This document shows, one piece after another, positions 41,779 through 50,983 of a stretch of DNA of 64,000 nt. This DNA is from Streptomyces cyaneochromogenes. GTDB taxonomy: Bacteria > Actinomycetota > Actinomycetes > Streptomycetales > Streptomycetaceae. Positions within the stretch are counted from its first letter, which is position 1. Every line of letters begins with the position of its first letter. Below the pieces are notes generated by a model. It was not told where the DNA came from. It searched no databases and saw only the letters and a program-made list of their open reading frames with translations. Position numbers and translations under genes: made by a program. Location: the NCBI RefSeq assembly GCF_003963535.1, contig NZ_CP034539.1, positions 2,852,001-2,916,000 on the forward strand, written 5' to 3'.

Positions 41779-43161
41779 GTGCTTGAGCCCGCGTACCAGG
41801 CGGACGTCGTCATCGTGGGAGCCGGGGTCGCCGGACTCTCCGCGGCGCATCGACTGACCAGCGCAGGAGTAACGACCGCGGTCCTGGAGGCAGCCCCGTG
41901 CGCGGGCGGCCGCATGTCGACCGAGAAGATCGACGGGTTCCGGCTCGACCGGATCGGCCAGCTCCTATCGACGTCGTATCCCGAACTACGTCTCACACCT
42001 GGTCTCGACGCACTCGAGCTGCGCCCCTTCGCGCCGGGTGTACTGCTGCACAGCGACGGGCGCCGGCAACGCGCGGGTGCGCTGGCCAACCCGATAAGCG
42101 CCAGGCGCGCGAGGGGCGCACTCCACGCGGTGCGCGCCCTGGCGAGCGCCCCTCGGTCGGCGTCCGTGCGGGGCGTACCGGGGCAGACCTCCGTGCCGAG
42201 GGTGCGCGCGGGCGCTCCGCTGGGCACCGCCGTCGACCAGGCCCGGCTCGGCGCCGCGCTCGCCCGCCTCGCCTCCTCCCCCGTCGAACGACTGCTGGCA
42301 CGCCCCGAGGCCCCGGCCGCGCAGGCCCTCGCGGCGCGGGGCGTACCCGCGCGCACGATCGACGGATTCCTGCGGCCGCTGCTGGCCGCGTTGCTGTGCG
42401 ACCCGGAACTGACGACGTCCAGCCGGTGCGCGGACCTCGCCCTGCGCTCCTTCGCGAGCGGCCGGCTGTGTGTGCCCGAGGGCGGCGCCGAAGCACTGCC
42501 GGAGCTGCTCGCGCAGGCGTTGCCGCCGGGCACCGTGCACACCGGCGTGCGGGTCACGTCGGTCGCCACGACGTCGGTGACCACCGCGGAGCACGGCGAG
42601 ATACGGTGCCGGGCGGTCCTGCTGGCGACGGACGCGCGGACCGCCGCCGAACTGCTGCCGGGCCTGCGCGTACCGGACTTCCACCCGGTGACGGTCGTCC
42701 ACCACACGACCGACGAACCGCCGGCGACCGGCGCCTCGCTCCTGCTCGACGCCGACCGGGGCGGTCCGGTCGCGCACACGGCGGTCATCAGCCAGGTCGA
42801 CCCGAGCCGCGCGCCGGCGGGCCGGGCCCTGGTCTCCTCGACGGTCCTGGGCACACCGCCGCCCGACGTCGACACGGCCGTACGGATGCACCTGTCCCGC
42901 CTCTACGGCACGTCCACGACGCGCTGGGAGACGCTCGCCGTGCACCACACCCCCGAGGCCGTCCCGGCGATGCACCCGCCACACGACCTGCGCCGCCCGG
43001 TACGCCTGCTGGCGGGCCTGTACGTGTGCGGGGACCACCGCGACACCAGCACGGTCCAGGGCGCCCTGCACTCGGCCCACCGCGCGGCTTCAGCGATCCT
43101 CACCGACCTGGGGACGGCAGGCTCCTTGCACCGGGCAGAGCTGTTACGAGCAGCTGCTTGA
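41779..43161 (+). CDS. FAD-dependent amine oxidase-like oxidoreductase
   Basis: 460 residues from GTG 41779, behind AGGAGGGGC. VVIVGAGVAGLSAAHRL is the FAD-binding Rossmann motif near 10, VLEAAPCAGGRMSTEKIDGF continues it, and the end has LLAGLYVCGDHRDTSTVQGA with the second FAD contact. This is the flavin amine oxidase/protoporphyrinogen oxidase-like superfamily; bacterial members include phytoene-desaturase relatives, and substrate is unknown. A long TAACCT box at 41695 may be its promoter. The dispersed repeat follows directly. Confidence 0.82.
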   Translation: MLEPAYQADVVIVGAGVAGLSAAHRLTSAGVTTAVLEAAPCAGGRMSTEKIDGFRLDRIGQLLSTSYPELRLTPGLDALELRPFAPGVLLHSDGRRQRAGALANPISARRARGALHAVRALASAPRSASVRGVPGQTSVPRVRAGAPLGTAVDQARLGAALARLASSPVERLLARPEAPAAQALAARGVPARTIDGFLRPLLAALLCDPELTTSSRCADLALRSFASGRLCVPEGGAEALPELLAQALPPGTVHTGVRVTSVATTSVTTAEHGEIRCRAVLLATDARTAAELLPGLRVPDFHPVTVVHHTTDEPPATGASLLLDADRGGPVAHTAVISQVDPSRAPAGRALVSSTVLGTPPPDVDTAVRMHLSRLYGTSTTRWETLAVHHTPEAVPAMHPPHDLRRPVRLLAGLYVCGDHRDTSTVQGALHSAHRAASAILTDLGTAGSLHRAELLRAAA

Positions 43162-43183
43162 AAGACGCGGACACCCGCGCCCC

Positions 43184-43254
43184 AAAGGGGCGCGGGGCTG
43201 TGCCGATGTGCGGCTCCGCCGCGGGGGCGCGACCAGCCACAACGAACCCGCGCA
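43184..43254. repeat. dispersed palindromic repeat
   Basis: AAAGGGGCGCGGGGCTG, ATGTGCGGCTCCGCCGCGGG and CGCGACCAGCCACAACGAAC match the copy at 30545 in the same orientation. It lies between the tails of the FAD enzyme and the TPR regulator genes. Confidence 0.8.
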
Positions 43255-43295
43255 GGGCAGACAACCGGTCGAAGTTACGGCGATGCCCCTACGGT

Positions 43296-44735
43296 CTACC
43301 CGAATGCCGCGACCTTGTCGCGATACCCCCGCACCGGCGCCGCGTCCCGATACGGCTCCAACCTCCGCTCGAAGTCCTTGACGTACTCGATCGCCCGCAC
43401 CGACCGCATCTCCGCGGCCTGGCCGGCCGCCTCCGCCCCGAGCGCGCAGGCCTGGTCGAGTTCGCCGAGGCCCAGCCGGGCGGAGGCGAGGACCACGCGG
43501 CAGAAGAGGCGGCTGCGGGCGTAGGCGGGGGCACGCAGCTGCAGGGAGCGCTCGGCGTGCTGGGCCGCCGCGCGGAACTGCTGCAGATCCCGGTGGGAGT
43601 GACCGAACTCGTCGGCGAGCTGCGCCTCGTCGAAGAAGCGCGCCCAGTACGGGACGTCGTCGCCGGGGCGCGCGGCCTCGAGTGCGCGCTCGGCGCGGAC
43701 CAGGGAGGCCGTGCAGGCGCGCACCTCGCCCAGTACGCCGTGCCCGCGCGCCTCACACGCGTGCAGCAGGGCTTGCACAACCGGGGGCGCGCTGGTCCCC
43801 ACGCCCTGCTGGGCCACCCGCGCGAGCTGGACGGCCTCACGGCCGTGCCCGAGGTAGACGGCCTGGCGGCTCATGGTGACGAGGACGTAGGAGCCGTACG
43901 CCCGGTCCCCCGCCGCCTGCGCGAGGCGCAGCGACTGCACGAAGTAGCGCTGGGCGAGCCCGTGCGCCGCGATGTCGAAGGAGGTCCAGCCCGCGAGCCT
44001 CGTCAGGTCCGCGGCGGCCGCGAACAGCTTGCGGCCGGTCTGCTCGCCGTAGGTGCCGCGCAGCATCGGCTCGCACTCGTGCTCCAGGTAGCGCACGAGG
44101 GCCTGCCGGGCGTGGCCGCCGCCGTACATGTCGTCGAGGGAGCGGAACAGCTCGCCGACCGAGCGCAGCGCGGCGATGTCGCCGCCGGTGACCTTCTGCC
44201 CGGGACCGCGCTCGGCCTGGCCGCGCTGGCGCGGTACTGCGGCCGGGCGGCCCTGGGCCGGGATGCGGGCGATCGGCTCGCCGCGGGCGACCTTCTCGTC
44301 GGCGCGGCCGATGAGCCAGTCCCGGCTGGGCACCACGAGCCCGGCCGGGGTGAAGGCGATCTTGCGCAGCTCGGCGTGGCTGCCGGAGTCCTTGCGCCAC
44401 AGGCCGCTGACGATGTCGACGGCCTCCTCGGGCGTCGCGGCGAACTCCAGCCCCGCGTACACGGGGGCGCAGGCGTCGAGGCCGAGGTCCTGGGCGGTGA
44501 GCCGGCGGCCCAGGCGGCGGGTGAAGACCTCGGCGATGAGGGCCGGGGTCGTACCGCGTGGCTGCTGCCCGCGCAGCCAGCGGGTGACCGATGTCTTGTC
44601 GTATCTGAGATCAAGCCCGTGTTCGAGGCCGAGCTGGTCCACCCGGCGGGCGAGACCCGCGTTGGAGAATCCCGCTTCTGCGATGAGCGCGGCGAGCTGT
44701 CGGTTGGGAGTGCGCTGCGCGGGTCGTTCCGTCAT
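43296..44735 (-). CDS. HTH/TPR-type regulatory protein (NsdA-like)
   Basis: 479 residues. The N-terminal part, QLAALIAEAGFSNAGLARRV then DKTSVTRWLRGQQPRG, looks like an XRE-type helix-turn-helix. The C-terminal 250 residues are alpha-helical with TPR-like repeats (AAHGLAQRYFVQSLRLAQAAGDRAYGSYVL onwards). This resembles the Streptomyces NsdA/NsdB regulators that repress sporulation and antibiotic formation, but I cannot tell orthologue from paralogue. ATG 44735 lacks a good ribosome site. It is divergent from lipB across about 280 bases. Confidence 0.75.
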   Translation of the reverse strand: MTERPAQRTPNRQLAALIAEAGFSNAGLARRVDQLGLEHGLDLRYDKTSVTRWLRGQQPRGTTPALIAEVFTRRLGRRLTAQDLGLDACAPVYAGLEFAATPEEAVDIVSGLWRKDSGSHAELRKIAFTPAGLVVPSRDWLIGRADEKVARGEPIARIPAQGRPAAVPRQRGQAERGPGQKVTGGDIAALRSVGELFRSLDDMYGGGHARQALVRYLEHECEPMLRGTYGEQTGRKLFAAAADLTRLAGWTSFDIAAHGLAQRYFVQSLRLAQAAGDRAYGSYVLVTMSRQAVYLGHGREAVQLARVAQQGVGTSAPPVVQALLHACEARGHGVLGEVRACTASLVRAERALEAARPGDDVPYWARFFDEAQLADEFGHSHRDLQQFRAAAQHAERSLQLRAPAYARSRLFCRVVLASARLGLGELDQACALGAEAAGQAAEMRSVRAIEYVKDFERRLEPYRDAAPVRGYRDKVAAFG

Positions 44736-45013
44736 CTGCGGTGCGGTCTCCTGCCTTTCGGGCCTCGCAAAGCCATACGGCCATCGAGTGCCCGGATTGC
44801 CGGTGAGCAGCCCTTTTGGACTCTCGAACGGCGCGAATGTAGCGGAGAGTAAGCAGTCGATCGCACATTTCGCCGCCTATTCATCCGATCGTGTGAGGAT
44901 TGCCCTACTGGGCTGACGCGGACCGAAGGGCCTCACCCGAACGAGCCGGTCGTACAGTGGCGTAGGCACGCTTTGTGCCTTACGACCTGCCAGGGCTTCG
45001 AGGGAGGCTTGCC

Positions 45014-45811
45014 GTGAGTGAACTGCGGTTCGTCCGCATGGGCTTCGGCCCGGACGCCGTCGAGTACCAGGAGGCGTGGGACGAGCAGCGCCGGGTGCAC
45101 GCGGCGCGGTTCGAGGACGAGATCCCCGACACGGTCCTGCTGCTCGAACACCCCCCGGTCTACACGGCGGGCCGGCGCACGGCGGACAACGAGCGGCCCC
45201 TGGACGGCACGCCGGTCGTCGACGTGGACCGCGGCGGCAAGATCACCTGGCACGGCCCGGGTCAGCTGGTGGGCTACCCGATCCAGAAGCTCCCGCGCCC
45301 GGTGGACGTCGTGGCGCACGTACGGCGCCTGGAGGAGGCCCTGATCCGCACCTGCGCGGAGTTCGGCCTGGAGACGAGCCGCGTCGAGGGCCGCAGCGGT
45401 GTGTGGGTCCTGGGCGACCCGGTGGAGCGGCGCCCCGCCGTCGGCGGACTGGCCCTGGACTTCGACCCCCGGCTCACCGACGAGGAGTTCGACCCGCGCC
45501 TGAACGGCCCGGAGTACGCCCCCTCCAACGCCGGCCAGCGGCGTGAGGACCGCAAGATCGCGGCGATCGGCATCCGGGTCGCGAAGGGCGTGACCATGCA
45601 CGGTTTCGCGCTGAACGTGAACCCGGACAACAAGTGGTTCGACCGGATCATCCCGTGCGGGATCCGCGACGCGGGGGTCGCCTCGCTGGCGGCCGAGCTC
45701 GGCCGGGACGTCACGATCGACGAGGTGCTGCCGGTCGTCGAGCGGCACCTGAAGGACGTACTGGAGAACGCGGACCTGAAGCCGCGGGAGATCGAGAAGG
45801 CGACCGCCTGA
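45014..45811 (+). CDS. lipB: lipoyl(octanoyl) transferase
   Basis: 265 residues from GTG 45014 behind GGGAGG. It moves octanoyl from acyl carrier protein to lipoyl domains, with thioester Cys215 in [15 protein letters not shown] and Lys181 in [26 protein letters not shown] is the third family motif. About 45 residues between WVLG and RKIAAIG ([11 protein letters not shown] through NAGQRRED) are an insertion relative to E. coli LipB. lipA follows by 105 bases. The two provide lipoate for the SucB protein encoded 15 kb upstream. Confidence 0.93.
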   Translation: MSELRFVRMGFGPDAVEYQEAWDEQRRVHAARFEDEIPDTVLLLEHPPVYTAGRRTADNERPLDGTPVVDVDRGGKITWHGPGQLVGYPIQKLPRPVDVVAHVRRLEEALIRTCAEFGLETSRVEGRSGVWVLGDPVERRPAVGGLALDFDPRLTDEEFDPRLNGPEYAPSNAGQRREDRKIAAIGIRVAKGVTMHGFALNVNPDNKWFDRIIPCGIRDAGVASLAAELGRDVTIDEVLPVVERHLKDVLENADLKPREIEKATA

Positions 45812-45916
45812 GACGGGGAATGAGCCCTGAGGTGACGGGGTTGGCCTGACGGCAGGGCTCAGTAAGCACGGGCGTACCCTGGTGTACGCCGACGAATCGA
45901 AGCACAGGGAGCCGAC

Positions 45917-46882
45917 GTGTCCGCAGTCTCACCGGACGGACGCAAGATGCTGCGCCTGGAGGTCAGGAACGCCCAGACCCCCATCGAGCGCAAGCCCGAG
46001 TGGATCAAGACCCGGGCGAAAATGGGTCCCGAGTACACCAAGATGCAGAGCCTGGTGAAGAGCGAGGGCCTGCACACGGTCTGCCAGGAAGCCGGCTGCC
46101 CCAACATCTACGAGTGCTGGGAGGACCGCGAGGCGACCTTCCTCATCGGCGGCGACCAGTGCACCCGGCGCTGCGACTTCTGCCAGATCGACACCGGCAA
46201 GCCCGAGGCGCTCGACCGCGACGAGCCGCGCCGCGTCGGCGAGTCCGTGGTCACCATGGACCTGAACTACGCCACCATCACCGGCGTCGCCCGCGACGAC
46301 CTGGAGGACGGCGGCGCCTGGCTGTACGCCGAGACGGTCCGCCAGATCCACGAGCAGACCGCCTCCCGCGAGGCCGGCCGCACCAAGGTCGAGCTGCTCG
46401 CCCCCGACTTCAACGCCGTACCGGAGCTGCTGGAGGAGGTCTTCGCCTCCCGCCCCGAGGTCTTCGCGCACAACGTCGAGACGGTCCCCCGGATCTTCAA
46501 GCGCATCCGCCCCGGCTTCCGCTACGAGCGCTCCCTGAAGGTCATCACCGAGGCCCGCGACTACGGCCTGGTGACCAAGTCCAACCTGATCCTCGGCATG
46601 GGCGAGACCCGCGAGGAGGTCAGCGAGGCGCTGAAGCAGCTGCACGACGCGGGCTGCGAGCTGATCACCATCACGCAGTACCTGCGCCCGAGCGTCCGGC
46701 ACCACCCCGTGGAGCGCTGGGTCAAGCCGCAGGAGTTCGTGGAGCTGAAGGAGGAGGCCGAGCAGATCGGCTTCTCCGGCGTGATGTCCGGTCCGCTGGT
46801 GCGCTCCTCGTACCGCGCCGGGCGGCTGTACCAGATGGCCGTCGAGAAGCGTGGTTCCTACGTCGCCTCGCAGGCCGTCTGA
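45917..46882 (+). CDS. lipA: lipoyl synthase (radical SAM)
   Basis: 321 residues from GTG 45917, with AGGGAG nearby. It inserts two sulfurs into octanoyl-lipoyl domains. Both iron-sulfur clusters are marked: the auxiliary cluster by Cys56, Cys61 and Cys67 ([12 protein letters not shown]) and the radical-SAM cluster by Cys82, Cys86 and Cys89 (CTRRCDFC). The C-terminal RSSYRAG carries the Ser that ligates the auxiliary cluster. It forms a unit with lipB; TACCCT at 45877-45882 suggests an additional promoter between them. A long hairpin follows. Confidence 0.95.
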   Translation: MSAVSPDGRKMLRLEVRNAQTPIERKPEWIKTRAKMGPEYTKMQSLVKSEGLHTVCQEAGCPNIYECWEDREATFLIGGDQCTRRCDFCQIDTGKPEALDRDEPRRVGESVVTMDLNYATITGVARDDLEDGGAWLYAETVRQIHEQTASREAGRTKVELLAPDFNAVPELLEEVFASRPEVFAHNVETVPRIFKRIRPGFRYERSLKVITEARDYGLVTKSNLILGMGETREEVSEALKQLHDAGCELITITQYLRPSVRHHPVERWVKPQEFVELKEEAEQIGFSGVMSGPLVRSSYRAGRLYQMAVEKRGSYVASQAV

Positions 46883-46948
46883 TGGCACGGAGTGCCACGA
46901 TGCGCGTGTGAATCCGCGCACAAGCAACTAACCCTCGGTAGCCGCCGA

Positions 46949-47002
46949 TTGACGCGGTCCTGGACGTCCCCGCAGATAGGGGGGCCATCAGGACCGCGTC
47001 AA
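46949..47002 (+). terminator. terminator of lipB-lipA
   Basis: TTGACGCGGTCCTG pairs with CAGGACCGCGTCAA (14 bp) over a 26-base loop and is followed by ACTTTTC. Confidence 0.78.
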
Positions 47003-47048
47003 ACTTTTCGGGCGGCGCATCAAGGCTTCATTGGTGTTTGACCGGTCG

Positions 47049-47088
47049 GTCACGCCCTGGTAACACCAATCAGTGACGCTGGTTGCAC
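47049..47088 (+). promoter_or_regulatory. candidate GlnR operator
   Basis: GTCAC-6-GTAAC and GTGAC-6-TGCAC, the two pairs eight bases apart, follow the GlnR half-site pattern (GTnAC-6-GnAAC). The small gene downstream belongs to a family known to be GlnR-controlled. Confidence 0.6.
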
Positions 47089-47138
47089 ACCCCGTACACC
47101 GCTCACCAAAGCCGCCATCCCGAGGGGGGACCTCCACC

Positions 47139-47339
47139 ATGCAGGCCGCGCCGGTTCGCGCCACCGCCATCCCGTCGTTCACCACTGCACTCCGTGCCGT
47201 CGAGTCGCTGCTGATGAGCAGCGGCCAGCGCACCGCCCGTCGCAACGCCTGGACGTCCGTGCTGGAGGACCGCCGTCGCGCCAAGGACCGGGTCGAGGCA
47301 CAGCGCGTCCTGGACCAGGCCACCTCCGTCCACCCCTGA
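47139..47339 (+). CDS. SCO2195-family GlnR-regulated small protein
   Basis: 66 residues from ATG 47139, with GGGGGGACC upstream. The sequence (AIPSFTTALRAVESLLMSS, then RTARRNAWTSVLEDRRRA) is a short helical protein. I recognise it as the SCO2195 family of Streptomyces, named for nitrogen regulation by GlnR; function is unknown. The GlnR-type site 50-90 bases upstream supports this. Nearby glnA is controlled by the same factor. Confidence 0.8.
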   Translation: MQAAPVRATAIPSFTTALRAVESLLMSSGQRTARRNAWTSVLEDRRRAKDRVEAQRVLDQATSVHP

Positions 47340-47395
47340 CCCTCCCCGAGGCACTGCCGTCGTAGGCACTCCCGGGGCCACGTAGACTTCGTGGC

Positions 47396-48097
47396 ATGGC
47401 GAGGAAGGACACGGCAGCGGACGCTGCGAACCCCGGGCGACTCAAGCAGATCGCTCTGACCTACAAGATGACCCGCAGGGCCGACAAGAAGATCGGTCTT
47501 GTACTCGCGGCTGTCGGAATCGTCACCTTCGGTGTCTTCCTCGCGATCGGTTTCTTGATCGGTCACCCCATCTATCTCGGCATCCTGGGCCTGCTCCTCG
47601 CCTTCCTCGCGACGGCGATCGTGTTCGGGCGCCGGGCCGAGCGGGCCGCCTTCGGGCAGATGGAGGGCCAGCCGGGCGCGGCCGCGGCCGTGCTGGACAA
47701 CATCGGCCGGGGCTGGACGACGACCCCCGCGGTGGCGATGAACCGCAGCCAGGACGTGGTCCACCGGGCCGTCGGCAAGGCCGGCATCGTGCTGGTCGCC
47801 GAGGGCAACCCGAACCGGGTGAAGAGCCTGCTGGCCGCCGAGAAGAAGAAGATGAACCGCATCGTGGCGGACGTGCCGGTGCACGACCTGATCGTGGGCA
47901 CGGGCGAGGGCCAGGTCGGGCTGCAGAAGCTGCGGACCACCATGCTGAAGCTGCCGCGCGTGCTGACCGGTCCCCAGGTGACCGCCACCAACGACCGGCT
48001 GAAGGCCATGGGCGACCTGATGAGCAACATGCCGTTGCCGAAGGGGCCCATGCCGAAGGGCATGAAGCTGCCGAAGGGCGGGCCGAAGGCTCGCTAG
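47396..48097 (+). CDS. DUF4191 membrane protein
   Basis: 233 residues. RLKQIALTYKMTRRADKKIG precedes two transmembrane helices (LVLAAVGIVTFGVFLAIGFL and IYLGILGLLLAFLATAIVF), then FGRRAERAAFGQMEGQPGAA and a cytoplasmic domain with GWTTTPAVAMNRSQDVVHR and KSLLAAEKKKMNRIV; the tail is Pro/Lys-rich (LPKGPMPKGMKLPKG). This is the DUF4191 family of actinobacteria, unknown function. TAGACT (47383-47388) is seven bases before ATG 47396 and there is no ribosome site, indicating a leaderless mRNA. Confidence 0.86.
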   Translation: MARKDTAADAANPGRLKQIALTYKMTRRADKKIGLVLAAVGIVTFGVFLAIGFLIGHPIYLGILGLLLAFLATAIVFGRRAERAAFGQMEGQPGAAAAVLDNIGRGWTTTPAVAMNRSQDVVHRAVGKAGIVLVAEGNPNRVKSLLAAEKKKMNRIVADVPVHDLIVGTGEGQVGLQKLRTTMLKLPRVLTGPQVTATNDRLKAMGDLMSNMPLPKGPMPKGMKLPKGGPKAR

Positions 48098-48117
48098 GGC
48101 GCCCCCCCCCAGCCATG

Positions 48118-48159
48118 AACGGGCCGTTGTGGAATCCACGGATTCCACAACGGCCCGTT
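48118..48159. terminator. 42-bp near-perfect palindrome after the DUF4191 gene
   Basis: AACGGGCCGTTGTGGAATCC pairs with its exact complement, 20 bp, separated by only two bases. No T-run follows. It could terminate transcription from both sides. Confidence 0.7.
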
Positions 48160-48232
48160 GACGTTCGATGGCTACGACGCGGAGGGTGATGCTCCCAGGA
48201 CTTCCGGCCTCCGGGCTCCGGATAACGTGGCT

Positions 48233-48698
48233 GCTCGTCGGCGGCGACCAGGGCCTTCCGCGGGGCCGGGCAGTAGCCCGCGGGAACGGCGGGCACGTAC
48301 CGGTCCGGGCCCTTGTCGACCATGGCCGTCAGGTCGGACGAGCGTCTGTCGAGAGCTCGCGTCAGCCCTGTGAGGGCCTTCCGGCCACCGTTCTCGGTCC
48401 AGTCGGCCACCTGGGCGCGGGTCTTCTCGTCCACCGTCGGCGCCGGTTCGGGCTGGTACGCGCGCGGCAGCCTCTTCATCGCCTCCAACCGATCGATACC
48501 GCTGCGGTCACCGGCGGGGCCCGTGGACAGCGGGTCCAGGGCGAGGAGGGCACCGATGGCGACCCCGACGAGGATCTTGGGCCGGAGGGAACGCCGTTCC
48601 CGGCGGGGGTGGGCTCCGCACCGCGGGCGGTGGTGGGCTCCGTCCGGCGGACGGGTTGTTGCCTACGCGTACTCGTACACCGCGTCGGGACGGGACAC
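48233..48698 (-). pseudogene. remnant of a small single-TM protein gene with in-frame amber codon
   Basis: Between 48602 and 48233 on the minus strand one frame has strong Streptomyces codon bias: a basic stretch RERRSLRPK, a hydrophobic helix ILVGVAIGALLALD, then AMKRLPRAYQPEPAPTVDEK and VADWTENGGRKALTGLTRAL. Going upstream the same frame reaches GTG 48698 (VSRPDAVYEYA) but is interrupted by TAG at 48665-48663. Codon bias is lost after about 48233 and no stop precedes the palindrome. No usable start lies after the amber except TTG 48488 or ATG 48479, both past the helix. I do not recognise the family. It may be a decayed gene; the remaining DNA up to the RDD gene holds nothing else I can identify. 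Confidence 0.45.
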
Positions 48699-48762
48699 GG
48701 ATCAGGACGAGGAGCGAGGTGAAGAAGAGGACCGCCCCAGGATCACAGGCGGGTCGGAGCGG

Positions 48763-49230
48763 TCAGATCCGTACCTCGACGGTCCGAGCCAGCCGGTCGT
48801 GCAGTCCGCGGCCGTCGCGGTCCCAGATCAGGGCCGGGACGGCGACGCACAGCAGGGCCGTCCGCAGCAGGGCGCGCAGCGGGTTCACGGTGCCGGTCTC
48901 CAGGACGACCACGCGCAGGCCGAACAGTCGCTTACCCGGAGTGAACCCGATGGTGCCGACAGTCAGGGCGCTCATCAGGAAGAACAGGAGCAGGGCCCAG
49001 TTGCTGGTCGCCTGGCCGTAACCGTCGGTGATAAGACCGTATGCGATCAAGACGCAGATACCCCAGTCGACGGCGAGTGCGCCGAGCCGGCGTCCCGGGC
49101 GGGCGATCGACCCCGGACCCTCCTCCGGCAGACCGAGCTGTTCCCCTCGGTATCCAAAGTCGACACCGGCGTCCTCGGCGGCCGCGCGGGGCCCCGAGAG
49201 CCAGGATCCGATTGCTTGCCTCTTGTCCAC
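48763..49230 (-). CDS. RDD-family membrane protein
   Basis: 155 residues from GTG 49230. ARPGRRLGALAVDWGICVLIAYG begins the RDD domain (here R..D), followed by a second helix (ALLLFFLMSALTVGTIGF), the conserved TPGKRLFGLRVVV and a third helix with LRTALLCVAVPALI, then DRDGRGLHDRLARTVEV. The first 45 residues are hydrophilic. Role unknown; some RDD proteins transport ions. TACCGT (49242-49237) lies six bases before the GTG, so the transcript may be leaderless. It is divergent from glnA and the two share the intergenic region with the GlnR operator. Confidence 0.87.
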   Translation of the reverse strand: MDKRQAIGSWLSGPRAAAEDAGVDFGYRGEQLGLPEEGPGSIARPGRRLGALAVDWGICVLIAYGLITDGYGQATSNWALLLFFLMSALTVGTIGFTPGKRLFGLRVVVLETGTVNPLRALLRTALLCVAVPALIWDRDGRGLHDRLARTVEVRI

Positions 49231-49293
49231 GCGTCCACGGTACTGTGCGCGTTTTGCGATACGGACAGGTGGGGTGCGGTACGGGATGTCCGG

Positions 49294-49331
49294 TTAACGT
49301 GGGCGAAACAAATGGGTCACGCTTGAGAAAT
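49294..49331 (+). promoter_or_regulatory. GlnR operator of glnA
   Basis: TTAAC-6-GAAAC-6-GTCAC-6-GAAAT, four half-sites with uniform six-base spacers, is an almost exact match to the GlnR consensus for glnA. A TAGGGT box (49342-49347) may be the -10 element, giving a leader of about 75 bases. Confidence 0.85.
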
Positions 49332-49428
49332 CACCCGTCCCTAGGGTCGAGGACAGCGTGTGCCACCGCACTGGCCGCACGAACGAACTACCACCCCGGC
49401 GCGGACGGTCGGGAGTAGGAGGAGCTGG

Positions 49429-50838
49429 ATGTTCCAGAACGCCGACGAGGCCAAGAAGTTCATCGCGGACGAGGACGTCAAGTTCGTCGACGTCCGGTTC
49501 TGCGACCTGCCGGGCGTCATGCAGCACTTCACGGTGCCCGTCGAGGCGTTCGACCCGGACGAGGAGCTCGCCTTCGACGGATCGTCGATCCGCGGTTTCC
49601 AGGCGATCCACGAGTCCGACATGGCGCTCCGTGCCGACCTCTCGACGGCCCGGGTGGACCCCTTCCGCCGGGACAAGACGCTCAACATCAACTTCTTCAT
49701 CCACGACCCGATCACGGGCGAGCAGTACTCCCGTGACCCGCGCAACGTGGCGAAGAAGGCCGAGGCCTACCTCGCGTCGACCGGTATCGCGGACACCGCC
49801 TACTTCGGTCCCGAGGCCGAGTTCTACGTCTTCGACAGCGTGCGTTTCGCCACGTCGTCGAACGAGTCCTTCTACCACATCGACTCCGAGGCGGGCGCCT
49901 GGAACACCGGTGCCCTCGAGGACAACCGTGGTTACAAGGTCCGCTACAAGGGCGGTTACTTCCCGGTCCCGCCGGTCGACCACTTCGCCGACCTGCGTGC
50001 CGAGATCTCCCTGGAGCTTGAGGCCGCCGGCCTCAAGGTCGAGCGCCAGCACCACGAGGTGGGCACCGCCGGCCAGGCCGAGATCAACTACAAGTTCAAC
50101 ACGCTGCTCGCGGCCGCCGACGACCTGCAGCTCTTCAAGTACATCGTGAAGAACGTCGCCTGGCGCAACGGCAAGACGGCGACCTTCATGCCGAAGCCGA
50201 TCTTCGGTGACAACGGCTCGGGCATGCACGTGCACCAGTCGCTGTGGACCGGCGGCCAGCCGCTGTTCTACGACGAGGCCGGCTACGCGGGCCTGTCGGA
50301 CACCGCCCGCTACTACATCGGCGGCATCCTGCGCCACGCCCCGTCGCTGCTGGCCTTCACCAACCCGACGGTGAACTCGTACCACCGCCTGGTGCCGGGC
50401 TTCGAGGCCCCGATCAACCTGGTGTACTCGCAGCGCAACCGCTCCGCCGCGATGCGTATCCCGATCACGGGCTCCAACCCGAAGGCCAAGCGCGTCGAGT
50501 TCCGCGCGCCCGACTCCTCCGGCAACCCGTACCTCGCCTTCTCGGCCCTCCTCCTCGCGGGCCTGGACGGCATCAAGAACAAGATCGAGCCGGCCGAGCC
50601 GATCGACAAGGACCTCTACGAGCTGGCTCCCGAGGAGCACGCGAACGTCGCGCAGGTCCCGACCTCCCTCCCGGCCGTCCTCGACTCCCTCGAGGCCGAC
50701 CACGAGTTCCTCCTCCAGGGCGACGTCTTCACGCCGGACCTGATCGAGACGTGGATCGACTTCAAGCGTACGAACGAGATCGCGCCGCTGCAGCTGCGTC
50801 CGCACCCGCACGAGTTCGAGCTCTACTTCGACGTGTGA
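49429..50838 (+). CDS. glnA: glutamine synthetase, type I-beta
   Basis: 469 residues from ATG 49429 behind AGGAGGAG. It makes glutamine from glutamate, ammonia and ATP as a dodecamer. Motifs are FDGSSIRGF near 50, the metal-site [12 protein letters not shown], the ATP region [26 protein letters not shown], and [28 protein letters not shown] contains Tyr397, the adenylylation site of GSI-beta. Transcription is very probably switched on by GlnR through the operator upstream. A perfect 21-bp hairpin ends the unit. Confidence 0.96.
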   Translation: MFQNADEAKKFIADEDVKFVDVRFCDLPGVMQHFTVPVEAFDPDEELAFDGSSIRGFQAIHESDMALRADLSTARVDPFRRDKTLNINFFIHDPITGEQYSRDPRNVAKKAEAYLASTGIADTAYFGPEAEFYVFDSVRFATSSNESFYHIDSEAGAWNTGALEDNRGYKVRYKGGYFPVPPVDHFADLRAEISLELEAAGLKVERQHHEVGTAGQAEINYKFNTLLAAADDLQLFKYIVKNVAWRNGKTATFMPKPIFGDNGSGMHVHQSLWTGGQPLFYDEAGYAGLSDTARYYIGGILRHAPSLLAFTNPTVNSYHRLVPGFEAPINLVYSQRNRSAAMRIPITGSNPKAKRVEFRAPDSSGNPYLAFSALLLAGLDGIKNKIEPAEPIDKDLYELAPEEHANVAQVPTSLPAVLDSLEADHEFLLQGDVFTPDLIETWIDFKRTNEIAPLQLRPHPHEFELYFDV

Positions 50839-50898
50839 TCGGCGACCGGTCCGACCGCCGCGTGACCGGCGTCTGATCGGCATCCGAACGAGGCATGA

Positions 50899-50941
50899 CG
50901 CCCGCGCCCCCGCTGTCGTAACGACAGCGGGGGCGCGGGCG
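50899..50941 (+). terminator. terminator of glnA
   Basis: A 21-bp perfect stem, CGCCCGCGCCCCCGC opening it, with a single-base loop, followed by TATGTTCTATTC. Confidence 0.88.
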
Positions 50942-50983
50942 TATGTTCTATTCTGCCGATGAGACGACACGGGGGTGGACGGG

